Of a stretch of 64,000 nucleotides of DNA, positions 18,034 through 27,910 are shown in pieces. The DNA comes from Rhizobium freirei PRF 81 (GTDB taxonomy: Bacteria; Pseudomonadota; Alphaproteobacteria; Rhizobiales; Rhizobiaceae): the NCBI RefSeq assembly GCF_000359745.1, contig NZ_AQHN01000013.1, positions 150,961 through 214,960 of the forward strand. The letters are read 5' to 3'. The notes beneath the pieces were generated by a model. It was not told where the DNA came from. It saw only the letters and a list, made by a program, of their open reading frames with translations, and did not search any database. The stretch's first letter is position 1; each line of letters starts with the position of its first letter. A program made the translations under genes and the position numbers.

Positions 18034-18255
18034 ATGAGCATTACCGTCTACAGCAAACCCGCCTGCGTCCAGTGCACCGCAACCACCCGCGCTCTCGACC
18101 GACAGGGCATCGATTACACCATCATCGACGTGTCCGCCGATAGCGCAGCCAATGAGCTGGTGCAGGGGCTTGGCTATCGTCAGGTTCCTGTCGTTGTCGC
18201 CGGCGAGCAGCATTGGGCGGGTTTCCGCCCTGACATGATCAGCGCTCTCGCCTGA
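18034..18255 (+). CDS. nrdH: Glutaredoxin-like protein NrdH
   Basis: 73 aa with the redox motif CVQC (Cys11, Cys14) in [15 protein letters not shown] and the cis-Pro region YRQVPVVV followed by the C-terminal WAGFRPDMI, all typical of NrdH. It reduces the class Ib ribonucleotide reductase. ATG 18034 follows GAGGAT. It is the first gene of nrdHIEF and is preceded by the cobalamin riboswitch. Confidence 0.96.
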   Translation: MSITVYSKPACVQCTATTRALDRQGIDYTIIDVSADSAANELVQGLGYRQVPVVVAGEQHWAGFRPDMISALA

Positions 18256-18266
18256 GGCGCCAAGCG

Positions 18267-18662
18267 GTGGGCGAGCTCGTCTATTTCTCCAGCAGGTCTG
18301 AAAACACCCATCGCTTCGTTGCCAAGCTTGCCTTGCCGGCCGCTCGCATTCCGCTCGGCGTCGGGCAAGAGCTTCGAGCGGCCCGCCCATATGTGCTCAT
18401 GGTCCCGACCTATTGCGGCGAGGGGGGGCAGGGCGCCGTGCCCAAGCAGGTTATCCTCTTCCTCAATGATGCGGATAACCGATCTTACATCCGCGGGGTC
18501 ATCGCCGCGGGCAACAGCAACTTCGGCGCGACCTATGGGATCGCCGGCGACATCATCTCCGCCAAATGCCAGGTGCCGTATCTCTATCGGTTTGAGCTTC
18601 TGGGCACCGATGAGGATGTCGCTAATGTCAGGCATGGATTGGAACGATTTTGGACACGCTGA
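18267..18662 (+). CDS. nrdI: Flavodoxin-like NrdI
   Basis: 131 aa. [17 protein letters not shown] is the FMN-phosphate loop of NrdI, with VPTYCGEG and [14 protein letters not shown] also matching. It supplies the oxidant for building the Mn(III)2-tyrosyl radical cofactor in NrdF. The start codon is GTG, 11 nt after nrdH, and the 3' end overlaps nrdE by 13 nt. Confidence 0.95.
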   Translation: MGELVYFSSRSENTHRFVAKLALPAARIPLGVGQELRAARPYVLMVPTYCGEGGQGAVPKQVILFLNDADNRSYIRGVIAAGNSNFGATYGIAGDIISAKCQVPYLYRFELLGTDEDVANVRHGLERFWTR

Positions 18663-20860
18663 GCTCTTCTTTGTCGCTGGATGCGGGCGAAAAGCCGCTT
18701 CACACCTTTTCTCATCCCACGAGCGATCGGCCGGCAAAGGCCACGGAAACGGCATTGGATTATCACGCCCTCAATGCCATGCTGAACCTTTATGACGAGC
18801 AGGGCCAAATCCAGCTCGACAAGGATCGCATGGCGGCCAAGCAGTATTTCCTTCAACACGTCAACCAGAACACCGTCTTCTTCCATAACCTGCGGGAGAA
18901 GCTGGATTATCTCGTGACCGAAGGCTACTACGAGAGGCAGGTGCTGGACCAATATTCCTTCAATTTCGTGCGCGATCTCTTCGATCACGCCTATGCGAAG
19001 AAGTTCCGATTTCCGACCTTCCTCGGCGCCTTCAAATACTACACCAGCTACACGCTGAAGACCTTCGACGGAAAGCGTTATCTCGAGCGCTATGAAGACC
19101 GCATCTGCATGGTGGCGCTGACGTTGGCGCAAGGCAGCGAGCAGCTTGCCCGCGATCTGGTCGACGAAATCATCTCCGGCCGTTTCCAGCCGGCAACGCC
19201 GACCTTCCTCAATGCCGGCAAAAAGCAGCGCGGCGAACTCGTCTCCTGCTTCCTGCTGCGCGTCGAAGACAACATGGAGTCGATTGGTCGCGCCATCAAT
19301 TCAGCGCTGCAGCTTTCCAAGCGCGGCGGAGGCGTGGCGCTGTCGCTCACTAACATCCGCGAGGCCGGTGCGCCGATCAAGCATATCGAGAACCAGTCGT
19401 CGGGCATCATCCCGGTGATGAAGCTGCTGGAAGATTCCTTCTCCTACGCTAATCAGCTCGGCGCCAGGCAGGGGGCCGGCGCCGTCTATCTGAACGCTCA
19501 TCATCCCGACATCATGCGCTTCCTCGATACCAAGCGCGAGAATGCCGACGAAAAGATCCGTATCAAGACGCTGTCGCTCGGTGTCGTCATTCCCGACATC
19601 ACCTTCGAACTCGCGAAGAACAATGAGGATATGTACCTTTTCTCGCCCTATGACGTAGAGTGCGTCTATGGCGTGCCGTTCACCGAAATCTCGGTCACGG
19701 AAAAGTACCGCGAGATGGTGGCCGACAGCCGCATCCGCAAGAAGAAGATCAAGGCGCGCGACTTCTTCCAGGTCATCGCCGAGATCCAGTTCGAGAGCGG
19801 CTATCCCTACATCATGTTCGAAGACACGGTGAACCGCGCCAACCCGATCGCCGGGCGCATCACCATGAGCAATCTCTGCTCGGAAATCCTGCAGGTGAGC
19901 GAGGCCAGCGAATATAGCGACGACCTCTCCTACAAGCATATGGGCAAGGACATCTCCTGCAATCTCGGCTCGCTCAACATCGCGGCCGCGATGGACAGCC
20001 CCGATTTCGGCAAGACGATCGAAATGTCCATCCGGGCGCTGACGGCCGTCTCCGACATGAGCCACATCTCCTCCGTGCCCTCGATCGAAAAGGGCAATGA
20101 CGAAAGCCATGCCATCGGCCTCGGCCAGATGAACCTGCACGGCTATCTTGCCCGCGAGCGCATCTTCTACGGCTCCGAGGAAGGCGTCGACTTCACCAAT
20201 ATCTATTTCTACACGGTCACCTATCACGCTATCCGCGCTTCGAACCTGCTTGCGGTCGAACGGGGTCAGAGCTTCAAGGGCTTCGAGAACTCGAAATACG
20301 CCTCCGGTGAGTATTTCGGCAAATATACCGAGCACGAATGGAAGCCGGCGACCGAACGCGTGGCCGACATCTTCGAAAAGGCCGGCATTGCCATCCCGAC
20401 GCAGGCGGACTGGCTGGAACTGAAGAAGGCCGTGATGGAAGGCGGGCTCTATAACCAGAACCTGCAGGCCGTGCCGCCGACGGGCTCGATCTCCTACATT
20501 AACCACTCGACCTCGTCGATCCATCCGATCGTTTCGAAGATCGAGATCCGCAAGGAAGGCAAGATCGGCCGCGTCTATTACCCGGCCGCCTTCATGACCA
20601 ACGACAATCTCGATTACTACCAGGACGCCTACGAGATCGGACCGGAGAAGATCATCGATACCTATGCGGCGGCCACCCAGCATGTCGACCAGGGCCTGTC
20701 GCTGACGCTTTTCTTCCGCGATACCGCGACCACGCGCGATATCAACAGGGCGCAGATCTATGCCTGGAAGAAGGGCATCAAAACCATCTACTACATCCGG
20801 CTTCGCCAGATGGCGCTCGAAGGCACGCAGGTTCAGGGCTGCGTCTCCTGTACGCTCTGA
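18650..20860 (+). CDS. nrdE: Class Ib ribonucleoside-diphosphate reductase alpha subunit NrdE
   Basis: 736 aa. Family landmarks: [19 protein letters not shown] near the N-terminus, the redox cysteines in [19 protein letters not shown] and [36 protein letters not shown], and the C-terminal CVSCTL pair that exchanges electrons with NrdH. The start is TTG 18650 inside the end of nrdI; the first downstream ATG would remove the conserved YHALN. It reduces NDPs to dNDPs. Confidence 0.96.
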   Translation: MDTLSSSLSLDAGEKPLHTFSHPTSDRPAKATETALDYHALNAMLNLYDEQGQIQLDKDRMAAKQYFLQHVNQNTVFFHNLREKLDYLVTEGYYERQVLDQYSFNFVRDLFDHAYAKKFRFPTFLGAFKYYTSYTLKTFDGKRYLERYEDRICMVALTLAQGSEQLARDLVDEIISGRFQPATPTFLNAGKKQRGELVSCFLLRVEDNMESIGRAINSALQLSKRGGGVALSLTNIREAGAPIKHIENQSSGIIPVMKLLEDSFSYANQLGARQGAGAVYLNAHHPDIMRFLDTKRENADEKIRIKTLSLGVVIPDITFELAKNNEDMYLFSPYDVECVYGVPFTEISVTEKYREMVADSRIRKKKIKARDFFQVIAEIQFESGYPYIMFEDTVNRANPIAGRITMSNLCSEILQVSEASEYSDDLSYKHMGKDISCNLGSLNIAAAMDSPDFGKTIEMSIRALTAVSDMSHISSVPSIEKGNDESHAIGLGQMNLHGYLARERIFYGSEEGVDFTNIYFYTVTYHAIRASNLLAVERGQSFKGFENSKYASGEYFGKYTEHEWKPATERVADIFEKAGIAIPTQADWLELKKAVMEGGLYNQNLQAVPPTGSISYINHSTSSIHPIVSKIEIRKEGKIGRVYYPAAFMTNDNLDYYQDAYEIGPEKIIDTYAAATQHVDQGLSLTLFFRDTATTRDINRAQIYAWKKGIKTIYYIRLRQMALEGTQVQGCVSCTL

Positions 20861-20868
20861 ACCCTTGA

Positions 20869-21855
<987 letters not shown>

Positions 21856-22053
21856 GGGCTTCACCCAGCGCGCGCTCTACCGATCCGCAGCACTGGGAGA
21901 TCCGGAAGCGATCTGAGGACGCCTGACCGACGCGGGCATCCCTGCCATCCAGACGGACCAAGTCGCCGGGCAAAGTCAGCAATACCCCGCCCTTGGCGGC
22001 AGATGATATCGCCATTGATGGCGAGCGCAGGCCCACGCGTTTTCACACACCAG

Positions 22054-22083
22054 CGGCCGGCCTCACTCCGCTGAAGCCGGCCG
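22054..22083. terminator. Possible bidirectional hairpin between nrdF and hup
   Basis: CGGCCGGC (22054-22061) can pair with GCCGGCCG (22076-22083) over a 14-nt loop. No T-run on either side. It sits between the convergent nrdF and hup ends and may stop or protect either transcript. Confidence 0.35.
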
Positions 22084-22121
22084 TCCGATGGCATTCAGCC
22101 TTGATGGCTCAAAGCGCGAGA

Positions 22122-22240
22122 CTACTTGTTGAGCGCATCCTTCAACGCCTTTGCAGGCGTGAACGTGAGCTTCTTCGCGGCGGCAACCTTAATGGTCGCG
22201 CCCGTTCCCGGATTGCGAGCCTCGCGCTCCGGCGTGTCCT
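22122..22240 (-). CDS. HU family DNA-binding protein, 3' exon (split by group II intron)
   Basis: 119 nt encoding the C-terminal 38 residues plus the third part of codon 54: DTPEREARNPGTGATIKVAA, then a KKLTFTPAKALKDALN-type ending and TAG. RNPGTG and FTPAKAL are diagnostic of HU/IHF beta-arm and tail. The reading frame joins exactly to the 5' exon (24474-24633) if 22241-24473 is removed, giving a 92-aa HU. It is the only HU gene in the window. Confidence 0.9.
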
Positions 22241-22248
22241 GTCGGGTA

Positions 22249-22315
22249 GGAACGACCCGTTGCCGGGCCGCTCCTCCCTAAGAACTGTACGTGCGAGTTT
22301 CCCAGCATACAGCTC
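22249..22315 (-). ncRNA. Group II intron RNA domains V and VI
   Basis: Domain V occupies 22282-22315: it begins GAGCTGTATG, has the GGGAAACTCGCAC middle and closes CGTACAGTTC, a 34-nt catalytic hairpin that matches the bacterial domain V pattern. Domain VI follows: GGAGCGGCCCG pairs with CGGGTCGTTCC (22249-22274) over a GCAA tetraloop, and the adenosine just 3' of the stem is the presumed branch point. Confidence 0.88.
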
Positions 22316-22334
22316 AAGCCTCCGCCAAGCCCTG

Positions 22335-23855
22335 TTAGACCAGAGCCGCCAGTTCCTGTGCATCGGTATGAGATGTGGAATCACCGGGCCGATCCGTAAC
22401 TTCCGACGGCAGACCGCGCCTTCCGGCGAAGTAGCTGTCCCACATGGGATCGAAAGGATTCGCTTCGGCGCGGATTTTGCAGTGGCGACGTATCGGTACG
22501 TCGGATGCGTGGATGAGGCGGATGAACTTGAAGTTTCCTGCCTTATCCTTCATCCCGGTGCGGAATACCCAGTCTCGTGTACCTTCCCGAGCGAAGTAAC
22601 GATACTTCACCCAGCGAAGCGGCTTGTCCGGGTGTCTACGACAGGCCCACTGCCAGAGACATTTCCAGATGAGATGATCGACCTTGCGAAAGGTCTCCTT
22701 CGCCACCTGGTTGTGATGATAATTGGTCCATCCCCTTATGACCGGGTTTAGCGACATTATCAGATACTCCTGCTTCACATCGGCGGCACCCTTGGTGATA
22801 GTTCGGATCTTGCGCATAAACGCCACCACGTTCTTCTTGGCGGGTTTGATGTGGGTATGCCCATCATATCTGCGCACGTTCCAGCCGAGGAAGTCGAAAC
22901 CTTCCTCGACCCGCACGATGCGAGTCTTTTCTTCAGACAGAGACAGGCCCCGTTCTGACAGAAATTCCTCGACCATAGATTTCGCCTCCTCCAGCACTTC
23001 TTTTGAAGCACCTGTGACGACGAAGTCATCGGCGTAACGTATCAAGTGGACCTTGGTCAGGCTGTTGCGACGTCTTGGGCCGTAGAAGTCCCGTAACATC
23101 TTTTCCATTCCGTCCAAGGCCATGTTGGCGAGCGTGGGCGAGATTATTCCCCCTTGCGGAGTTCCCGCTTTCGTCGCGTGCCAGTCACCGTCCTTTATGT
23201 AACCGGAGTCCAGCCACTTCCGGAGCACCACCTTGTCCATGGGGATGTTGGCGATGAGCCAGTCCTTGCTGATTTCGTCGAAGCAGCCAGCAATGTCCGC
23301 ATCCAAGACCCATTCCGCCGTGCCGCGCCCGCGCAGCGCGATAAAGCACTGCCGGGCCGCATCACGGGTTGCTCGATACGGTCGAAAACCGTACGAATTA
23401 GGGTCTGCCGTCGTTTCCGCGACAGGTAGCAGAGCGAGCAGGTGAAGTGCCTGCATGGCCCTGTCCTTCATCGTCGGAATACCGAGCGGACGCAGTTTCT
23501 TGCTGTTTGCTTTCGGGATATATACCCGCCTCAACGGCAAAGGATGATACCCACGCCGTTTGAGCGACAATAATCCTCTGACGCACTTATCCGGTGTGTC
23601 CCAGATGATCCGGTCCACTCCGGGTGTTCTCTTTCCCTGATTTCCAGTAACCCGTTTCACCGCAAGCGCCTTGCCGCTGAACGAGTGGGTCAGCAGCCGT
23701 TGCAAGGCTTTCACCTTGCCCCAGCGACCTTCCTTAACTGCCTTCGCAATACGCATCTGCAGCCGTCGCACGTGTTGGTAAGCCTTGCGCCAGTCAATCT
23801 GGCCCCAGCTCGCCGCTTCGCGGGAGGCCGCACCAGTCACTGTTGTGACCGTCAT
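22335..23855 (-). CDS. ltrA: Group II intron reverse transcriptase/maturase
   Basis: 506 aa. ATG 23855 follows CAGGAGG; the frame is open further upstream inside intron domain I but unsupported. RT motifs: GKRTPGVDRIIWDT (about 74-87), LDADIAGCFDEI (184-195), GTPQGGIISPTLANMALD (231-248) and catalytic RYADD (273-277). The maturase domain X is visible as LNPVIRGWTNYHHNQV (369-384). The C-terminus has IRAEANPFDPMWDSYFAGRR, normally a DNA-binding linker before an HNH nuclease, but the protein ends about 26 residues later, so the endonuclease domain is absent. It should promote splicing and reverse-transcribe into DNA targets. Confidence 0.94.
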   Translation of the reverse strand: MTVTTVTGAASREAASWGQIDWRKAYQHVRRLQMRIAKAVKEGRWGKVKALQRLLTHSFSGKALAVKRVTGNQGKRTPGVDRIIWDTPDKCVRGLLSLKRRGYHPLPLRRVYIPKANSKKLRPLGIPTMKDRAMQALHLLALLPVAETTADPNSYGFRPYRATRDAARQCFIALRGRGTAEWVLDADIAGCFDEISKDWLIANIPMDKVVLRKWLDSGYIKDGDWHATKAGTPQGGIISPTLANMALDGMEKMLRDFYGPRRRNSLTKVHLIRYADDFVVTGASKEVLEEAKSMVEEFLSERGLSLSEEKTRIVRVEEGFDFLGWNVRRYDGHTHIKPAKKNVVAFMRKIRTITKGAADVKQEYLIMSLNPVIRGWTNYHHNQVAKETFRKVDHLIWKCLWQWACRRHPDKPLRWVKYRYFAREGTRDWVFRTGMKDKAGNFKFIRLIHASDVPIRRHCKIRAEANPFDPMWDSYFAGRRGLPSEVTDRPGDSTSHTDAQELAALV

Positions 23856-24473
23856 TTGCCTGTCCTCCTGCCGAGGGTTCTGCACATTCTCTCGCGACGG
23901 GAGACCCGTCGGAAGTCTGCTCCCTTTCGGGCGGGGTGATGTTGGCGAGCCGCAACCCCTGTCCAAACCATTACAGTCCGGCGTTCGCTTTCTCCGACAT
24001 CCTCTGCCCGCACCGCCAACAACTTTCCTTGCGGTCGGCCTGCCCATTGCCGGGCGACGATGCGGGTTTACCGTGTTTCACCTAAATAACGCGGGCGGGT
24101 TAGACCCTGCCTATCCGCCGGCGGTCCTTCGTCCGTGTGCCTCCAAAGTGAAGAGAAGCATCCGACCGCACACCTTTTGGTTCAAGCCTGTCAGCATCTT
24201 TGGCTTGTCAAATTTCACGACGTTTATCAGCAGTTCATTTGCATTGATCATACCACCCAGCCTAGCGCCCCATCCGCATTGATGCTCGCAGAAGATGCCT
24301 CAGCCTCACGACATCGGCATGGCCCGAAGGCCCGGCTACATTGTCCCGGCAGCTTCAAACCGGACCGTTACCAGTCCCGCATGTGCCGGTAGGCTACTGA
24401 TGACGGAACATCAGGTTTGTCCCGGAATATAAATCCCGTACAAACAATTACTTAGGCGACTTTCACGTCGCAC

Positions 24474-24633
24474 TCACCTTGAACTTGCCAAAACCCGGAA
24501 TGGAGGTCTCGGCGCCGGAAGACGCTGCCCCGGCGATGGAGGCAAAAACGGCTTCGACGATTGCCTTGCCCTGAGCCTTGGTCAGCTTGTGGTCAGCGGC
24601 AATCTTGTCTGCGATTTCATTCGTGGTGGTCAT
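24474..24633 (-). CDS. HU family DNA-binding protein, 5' exon (split by group II intron)
   Basis: 160 nt encoding residues 1-53 and the first base of codon 54: MTTTNEIADKIAADHKLTKA and on to IPGFGKFKV. GFGKFKV is the conserved HU turn before the DNA-binding arm. ATG 24633 follows GGGGAA. Unspliced RNA would stop three codons later (frame ends at 24463). Together with 22122-22240 it makes a normal-length HU nucleoid protein, so function depends on intron splicing. Confidence 0.9.
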
Positions 24634-25059
24634 GATGCTTCCCCGCAATGGTTACAGCGGAATCATTTCCATTGCAGCCGTTCATTGTCACGGGGGCTGT
24701 TGGTCTTTGAGGGCTCGGAAAGGCGCATTTCCACAATTTCCAGCGCTTCAGCAGCCTCTTTTGCCCTTGTGGCGGCTCGAATCCCGGTGATGCGGCGCCG
24801 TTGACGGCGTCGGCGATCGCATGAGCGCTTCCCGCCGCAATTCCCGCGATCCGCCTTTGCGAACAGACTCAGCGTCCTATCGAGGCGCTCTCCTGGAGTG
24901 AACGGTCGCCATAATGCCCCATATCCGATCGAGAACGCGATATGTTGGCTGCTGATAGTGGGAAACGTTCTCGCCGCCCGCGCATCAATGCTCGCTTTGC
25001 TCAGCTTGAGCGTATAGAGCCTGGTAGCCGTGAATGAAGACGAGTGAATAGGACAGGTG
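24634..25059. other. Intergenic region upstream of hup and of the 73-aa gene
   Basis: About 425 nt between divergent genes. It should hold the hup promoter (minus strand) and that of the small plus-strand gene. An antisense frame covers it, but its sequence is arginine-rich and unconvincing. No repeat, tRNA or strong hairpin was recognised. Confidence 0.4.
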
Positions 25060-25281
25060 ATGGAAGACCCGATCAAGATCGACAACCGTGGCGACTTCGG
25101 CCTTTGGGCCATCGAAGTGGCAAAGCAGATCGTCAGCGGCGAGGGCTTCGAACTCGCCAGGGCGGCGCGCGATGGCGCGGACGATGATGTCCGTGCCGCC
25201 GGCAATGCGCTCGGGCAGGCGATCACCAATGCGCTGATGGAGGTTTATGACGGCTTGCTCGAAGGCGCCGAGGAAAACTAG
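25060..25281 (+). CDS. Hypothetical small protein (73 aa)
   Basis: 73 aa, acidic, helical, no signal peptide or membrane segment (GDFGLWAIEVAKQIVSGEGF). GGACAGG lies just before ATG 25060; a GTG three bases earlier is also in frame. Good codon usage and a balanced composition support it being real. No family recognised. Confidence 0.55.
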   Translation: MEDPIKIDNRGDFGLWAIEVAKQIVSGEGFELARAARDGADDDVRAAGNALGQAITNALMEVYDGLLEGAEEN

Positions 25282-25480
25282 GCTTTGCCGGCGAGGGCCG
25301 TCGCCCGATCTGCGGGCCTGAAAGCTCAATATTTCCGGGATGTTCGAGGCAAAACCCATCGAGCCGGCTAATGTATAGCGCGCTGTGGTTTGAAATTTGG
25401 AGGCGCACCAACTTACAATCGCAGCTCGGCATCCCCATATCTGGCCAAAATCGTTATTCCGCTCAATCACAGGAGAGCAA

Positions 25481-26488
25481 ATGCTCAGGGTCGTTTCCCG
25501 TTTTGCCAAGATCGCAGCCATCGTCGTCCTCGCTACCGCTTCCGCTCTAGCGACCTTCGATGTTGCCGACGCACGTCGTGCCGGCTCCAGCGGGTTCGGC
25601 AGCCGCGGAACGCGGACTTTCGACACGCCTGCCACAACGCGGACGGCTCCGACGCAAGCCGCTCCGATCGACCGGACGATGACACCTCGGCCGCAGCAGC
25701 CGCAAACCACCACGCAACCGCCGATCGGCGGCCAGCAGCGCCCCGGCTTCTTCGGCGGTTTCGGCGGATCGATGATCGGCGGATTGATCGCCGGTGGTCT
25801 TCTCGGCATGCTGCTCGGCCATGGCTTCGGCGGTGGCATGGGCTTCCTCGGCATGTTGCTGCAGATCGGCCTGATCGTGCTGCTGATCAGCTTTGCCATG
25901 CGGTTCTTTGCAAATCGCCAGCGCACGCAATATGCGGCACCGGGGACGGGCCAATCCCACAATACGAACCCGATGAACAATGCCGGTGCGTCGCCGCGCC
26001 CCTCCTTTTCGATCCCGACGATCGGTGGCGGAACGGCGGCGGCACATAAAACGCGGCAGGCCAGCGACGAGATCGGGCTGCAGCAGGCGGATCTTGATCG
26101 TTTCGAGCGGCTCCTCACCGAAGTTCAGACGGCCTATGGCAAGGAAGACTATGCCACGTTGCGCCGGCTGACGACGCCGGAGGCAATGTCCTACCTGGCG
26201 GAGGAGCTTGGCGAAAACGCCACCAACGGCGTGCGCAACAGCGTCTCTGACGTTCGCCTGCTGCAGGGCGATACCGCTGAAGCCTGGCGCGAGGACAATG
26301 CCGAATATGCGACGCTTGCGATGCGTTATTCCAGCATCGACGCCATGCTCGATCGCACGACGGGCAAGCTCGTCGATGGCGACGATCGCAACCCCTCGGA
26401 AACGGTCGAGCTCTGGACTTTCGTGCGTAAGCCCGGTGCGGACTGGATACTTTCGGCGATCCAGGGAACGGAATCCCGCCACGGCTGA
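25481..26488 (+). CDS. Tim44-like domain protein
   Basis: 335 aa. A signal or anchor segment (about 1-31, ending ATFDVADA), then a Thr/Pro/Gln-rich linker, a glycine-rich double hydrophobic stretch (FGGFGGSMIGGLIAGGLLGM and following) and a C-terminal Tim44-like domain (DLDRFERLLTEVQTAYGKED, LRRLTTPEAMSYLAEEL, ETVELWTFVRKPGADWILSA). AGGAG precedes ATG 25481. Bacterial Tim44-like proteins are membrane-associated and of unclear role; they share the fold of the mitochondrial import factor. Confidence 0.87.
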   Translation: MLRVVSRFAKIAAIVVLATASALATFDVADARRAGSSGFGSRGTRTFDTPATTRTAPTQAAPIDRTMTPRPQQPQTTTQPPIGGQQRPGFFGGFGGSMIGGLIAGGLLGMLLGHGFGGGMGFLGMLLQIGLIVLLISFAMRFFANRQRTQYAAPGTGQSHNTNPMNNAGASPRPSFSIPTIGGGTAAAHKTRQASDEIGLQQADLDRFERLLTEVQTAYGKEDYATLRRLTTPEAMSYLAEELGENATNGVRNSVSDVRLLQGDTAEAWREDNAEYATLAMRYSSIDAMLDRTTGKLVDGDDRNPSETVELWTFVRKPGADWILSAIQGTESRHG

Positions 26489-26899
26489 ATCTGCCGTCGA
26501 TAAAGAGATCGCCCCTCGAAAGTGGGGGGGGGGCGCTCAGCCGATAGTGTTCCTTTTGCCTGTCGAAGATTCCGCATTTGAGCGGCAGCTGCCGCCGGCC
26601 TTGACAGATTCTCCTGAAACTCCCGGAACCCTTGAACGGGATGGGCGCGGAAACGATGCCACCTCCGCCCTGACCTATTGTCCGCGCCTCTTTCAAGGCC
26701 GGTCGATCCGCTGTCTTGGAGGGCAACGGCGACGGGTGGCATTCGTGTTAGTCGGTCCTTCTGGTCGACGTGACGGAAATGCATTTCGCATCTGTCTTGC
26801 AGGCCGGGTTCTACACGCCGCAAGGTATCGCGCTATAGTATGTCGAAGGGAGCGATGCTGCGGTATCGACTCATGGGGCGCTACGATCGGAGGAGGAGA
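26489..26899. other. Intergenic region with a G10 homopolymer
   Basis: About 411 nt between same-strand genes. It includes a run of ten G (26524-26533). No protein-like frame, terminator or repeat was convincing. The promoter of the downstream dehydrogenase should lie here. Confidence 0.4.
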
Positions 26900-27910
26900 A
26901 TGAGGTCAGTACGTTTGGAAGCGGTAGGGTCCCTGACCATGCGCGACGTTGAACGGCCAAACGCCGGGCCGGGCGAATTGATTGTCCGAGTGCTGGCGGC
27001 CGGCATCTGCGGCTCGGATCGTCATATGTTCAAGGGCGAATATCCGACAGCGATCCCGGTAACGCTGGGCCACGAATTCTGCGGTCTTGTGGAGGAGGTC
27101 GGCGACGGTGTTTCGGCGTTCACCGGCGGCGAGCTCGTCACCATCGATCCGAATATCGCTTGCGGCTCCTGTCCGGCCTGCCGGCGCGGGCGACCGAACC
27201 TTTGTGAGTGCCTGACCGCAATCGGTGTGACCCGGGATGGCGGCTTTGCCGAGCATGTCGCGGTGCCAAGCAGCCAGGCGTTCATGCTGCCTGCGGATCT
27301 CGATCCCGTCCATGGAGCTTTTTGCGAGCCGTTGGCTTGCTGCATTCACGCCATCGACAAGGCGAGGATTCGTCCGGGCGATACCGTCGCTATCCAAGGC
27401 GGCGGTGTGATCGGGCTGCTGATGGTGCAATTGGCACGACTGGCCGGTGCCGGTGAAGTGATTTTGATCACACGCCAGCTGTCGCGGCGCGAGGCGGCAT
27501 TGCGTTTAGGTGCCACACATGCCTTCGACCCGGCTGCCGCGGACACGGTCGCTCTGGTGCGGGAGCGAACTCAAGGCGGCGCCGACGTCGTCATCGAGTG
27601 TGCTGGCGTTCCCGAGACCTTGCAGACCGGCGTCAGGATGGCGCGGCGCGGGGGTGCATTCGTTCTGTTCGGCGTGACGCCGGCGGGTCTTGAAGTGCCT
27701 GTTCTGCCCTTCGATCTGCTCGTCAACGAGGTCGAGATAAGGCCGGCTTATCTAAACCCTTTTACCCATTCGCGCGCTGCGGCGATGGTGGCAAGCGGCG
27801 CATTGGAGCTGAATTCCCTGGTGACGAAGACCATAGGTCTTGAAGATGTCGCCGAGGTTGTCGGTAGTGCCCCGCTATCGGGCGAGATCAAGGTTATCGT
27901 TCGACCCTAG
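26900..27910 (+). CDS. Zinc-dependent alcohol/polyol dehydrogenase family protein
   Basis: 336 aa MDR-family enzyme. Catalytic zinc ligands CGSDRH and GHEFCG, the four-cysteine structural zinc loop CGSCPACRRGRPNLC, and the nucleotide-binding IQGGGVIGLLMVQLARLAGA are visible. Close relatives act on polyols or L-threonine-type substrates with NAD(P). The start ATG 26900 is chosen for its strong GGAGGAGG; an earlier ATG at 26840 adds an arginine-rich leader. The gene stands alone. Confidence 0.87.
   Translation: MRSVRLEAVGSLTMRDVERPNAGPGELIVRVLAAGICGSDRHMFKGEYPTAIPVTLGHEFCGLVEEVGDGVSAFTGGELVTIDPNIACGSCPACRRGRPNLCECLTAIGVTRDGGFAEHVAVPSSQAFMLPADLDPVHGAFCEPLACCIHAIDKARIRPGDTVAIQGGGVIGLLMVQLARLAGAGEVILITRQLSRREAALRLGATHAFDPAAADTVALVRERTQGGADVVIECAGVPETLQTGVRMARRGGAFVLFGVTPAGLEVPVLPFDLLVNEVEIRPAYLNPFTHSRAAAMVASGALELNSLVTKTIGLEDVAEVVGSAPLSGEIKVIVRP

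Larger units (their letters stand above)
22241..24473 (-). mobile_element. Group II intron inserted in the hup gene
   Basis: A 2,233-nt intron read on the minus strand. It begins GTGCGACGTG (24473 downward), matching the GUGYG 5' consensus, and ends CTACCCGAC (22241), matching the terminal AY with an adenosine 7 nt from the 3' end as branch-point candidate. It carries an intact reverse transcriptase/maturase and ends with recognisable domains V and VI. Removal restores the HU frame (GTGA joined to AGGACACG gives Val-Lys-Asp-Thr). The element lies in the sense direction of hup, as splicing requires. Confidence 0.93.

Noticed and set aside
24463..24648. Reading the 5' HU exon as a complete 56-61 aa protein or a simple pseudogene
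   Set aside because: The reading frame ends inside the first nine bases of a well-formed group II intron, and the missing C-terminus is present at the other intron end in the right frame.
24663..25229. Minus-strand frame upstream of hup containing a stretch (ISSQHIAFSIGYGALW, then ERLDRTLSLFAKADR) faintly like the end of a GGDEF domain
   Set aside because: No GGDEF motif, no ribosome site, and the flanks are Arg/Ser-rich; it also covers the better-supported 73-aa gene on the other strand. Possibly a decayed remnant, but not callable.
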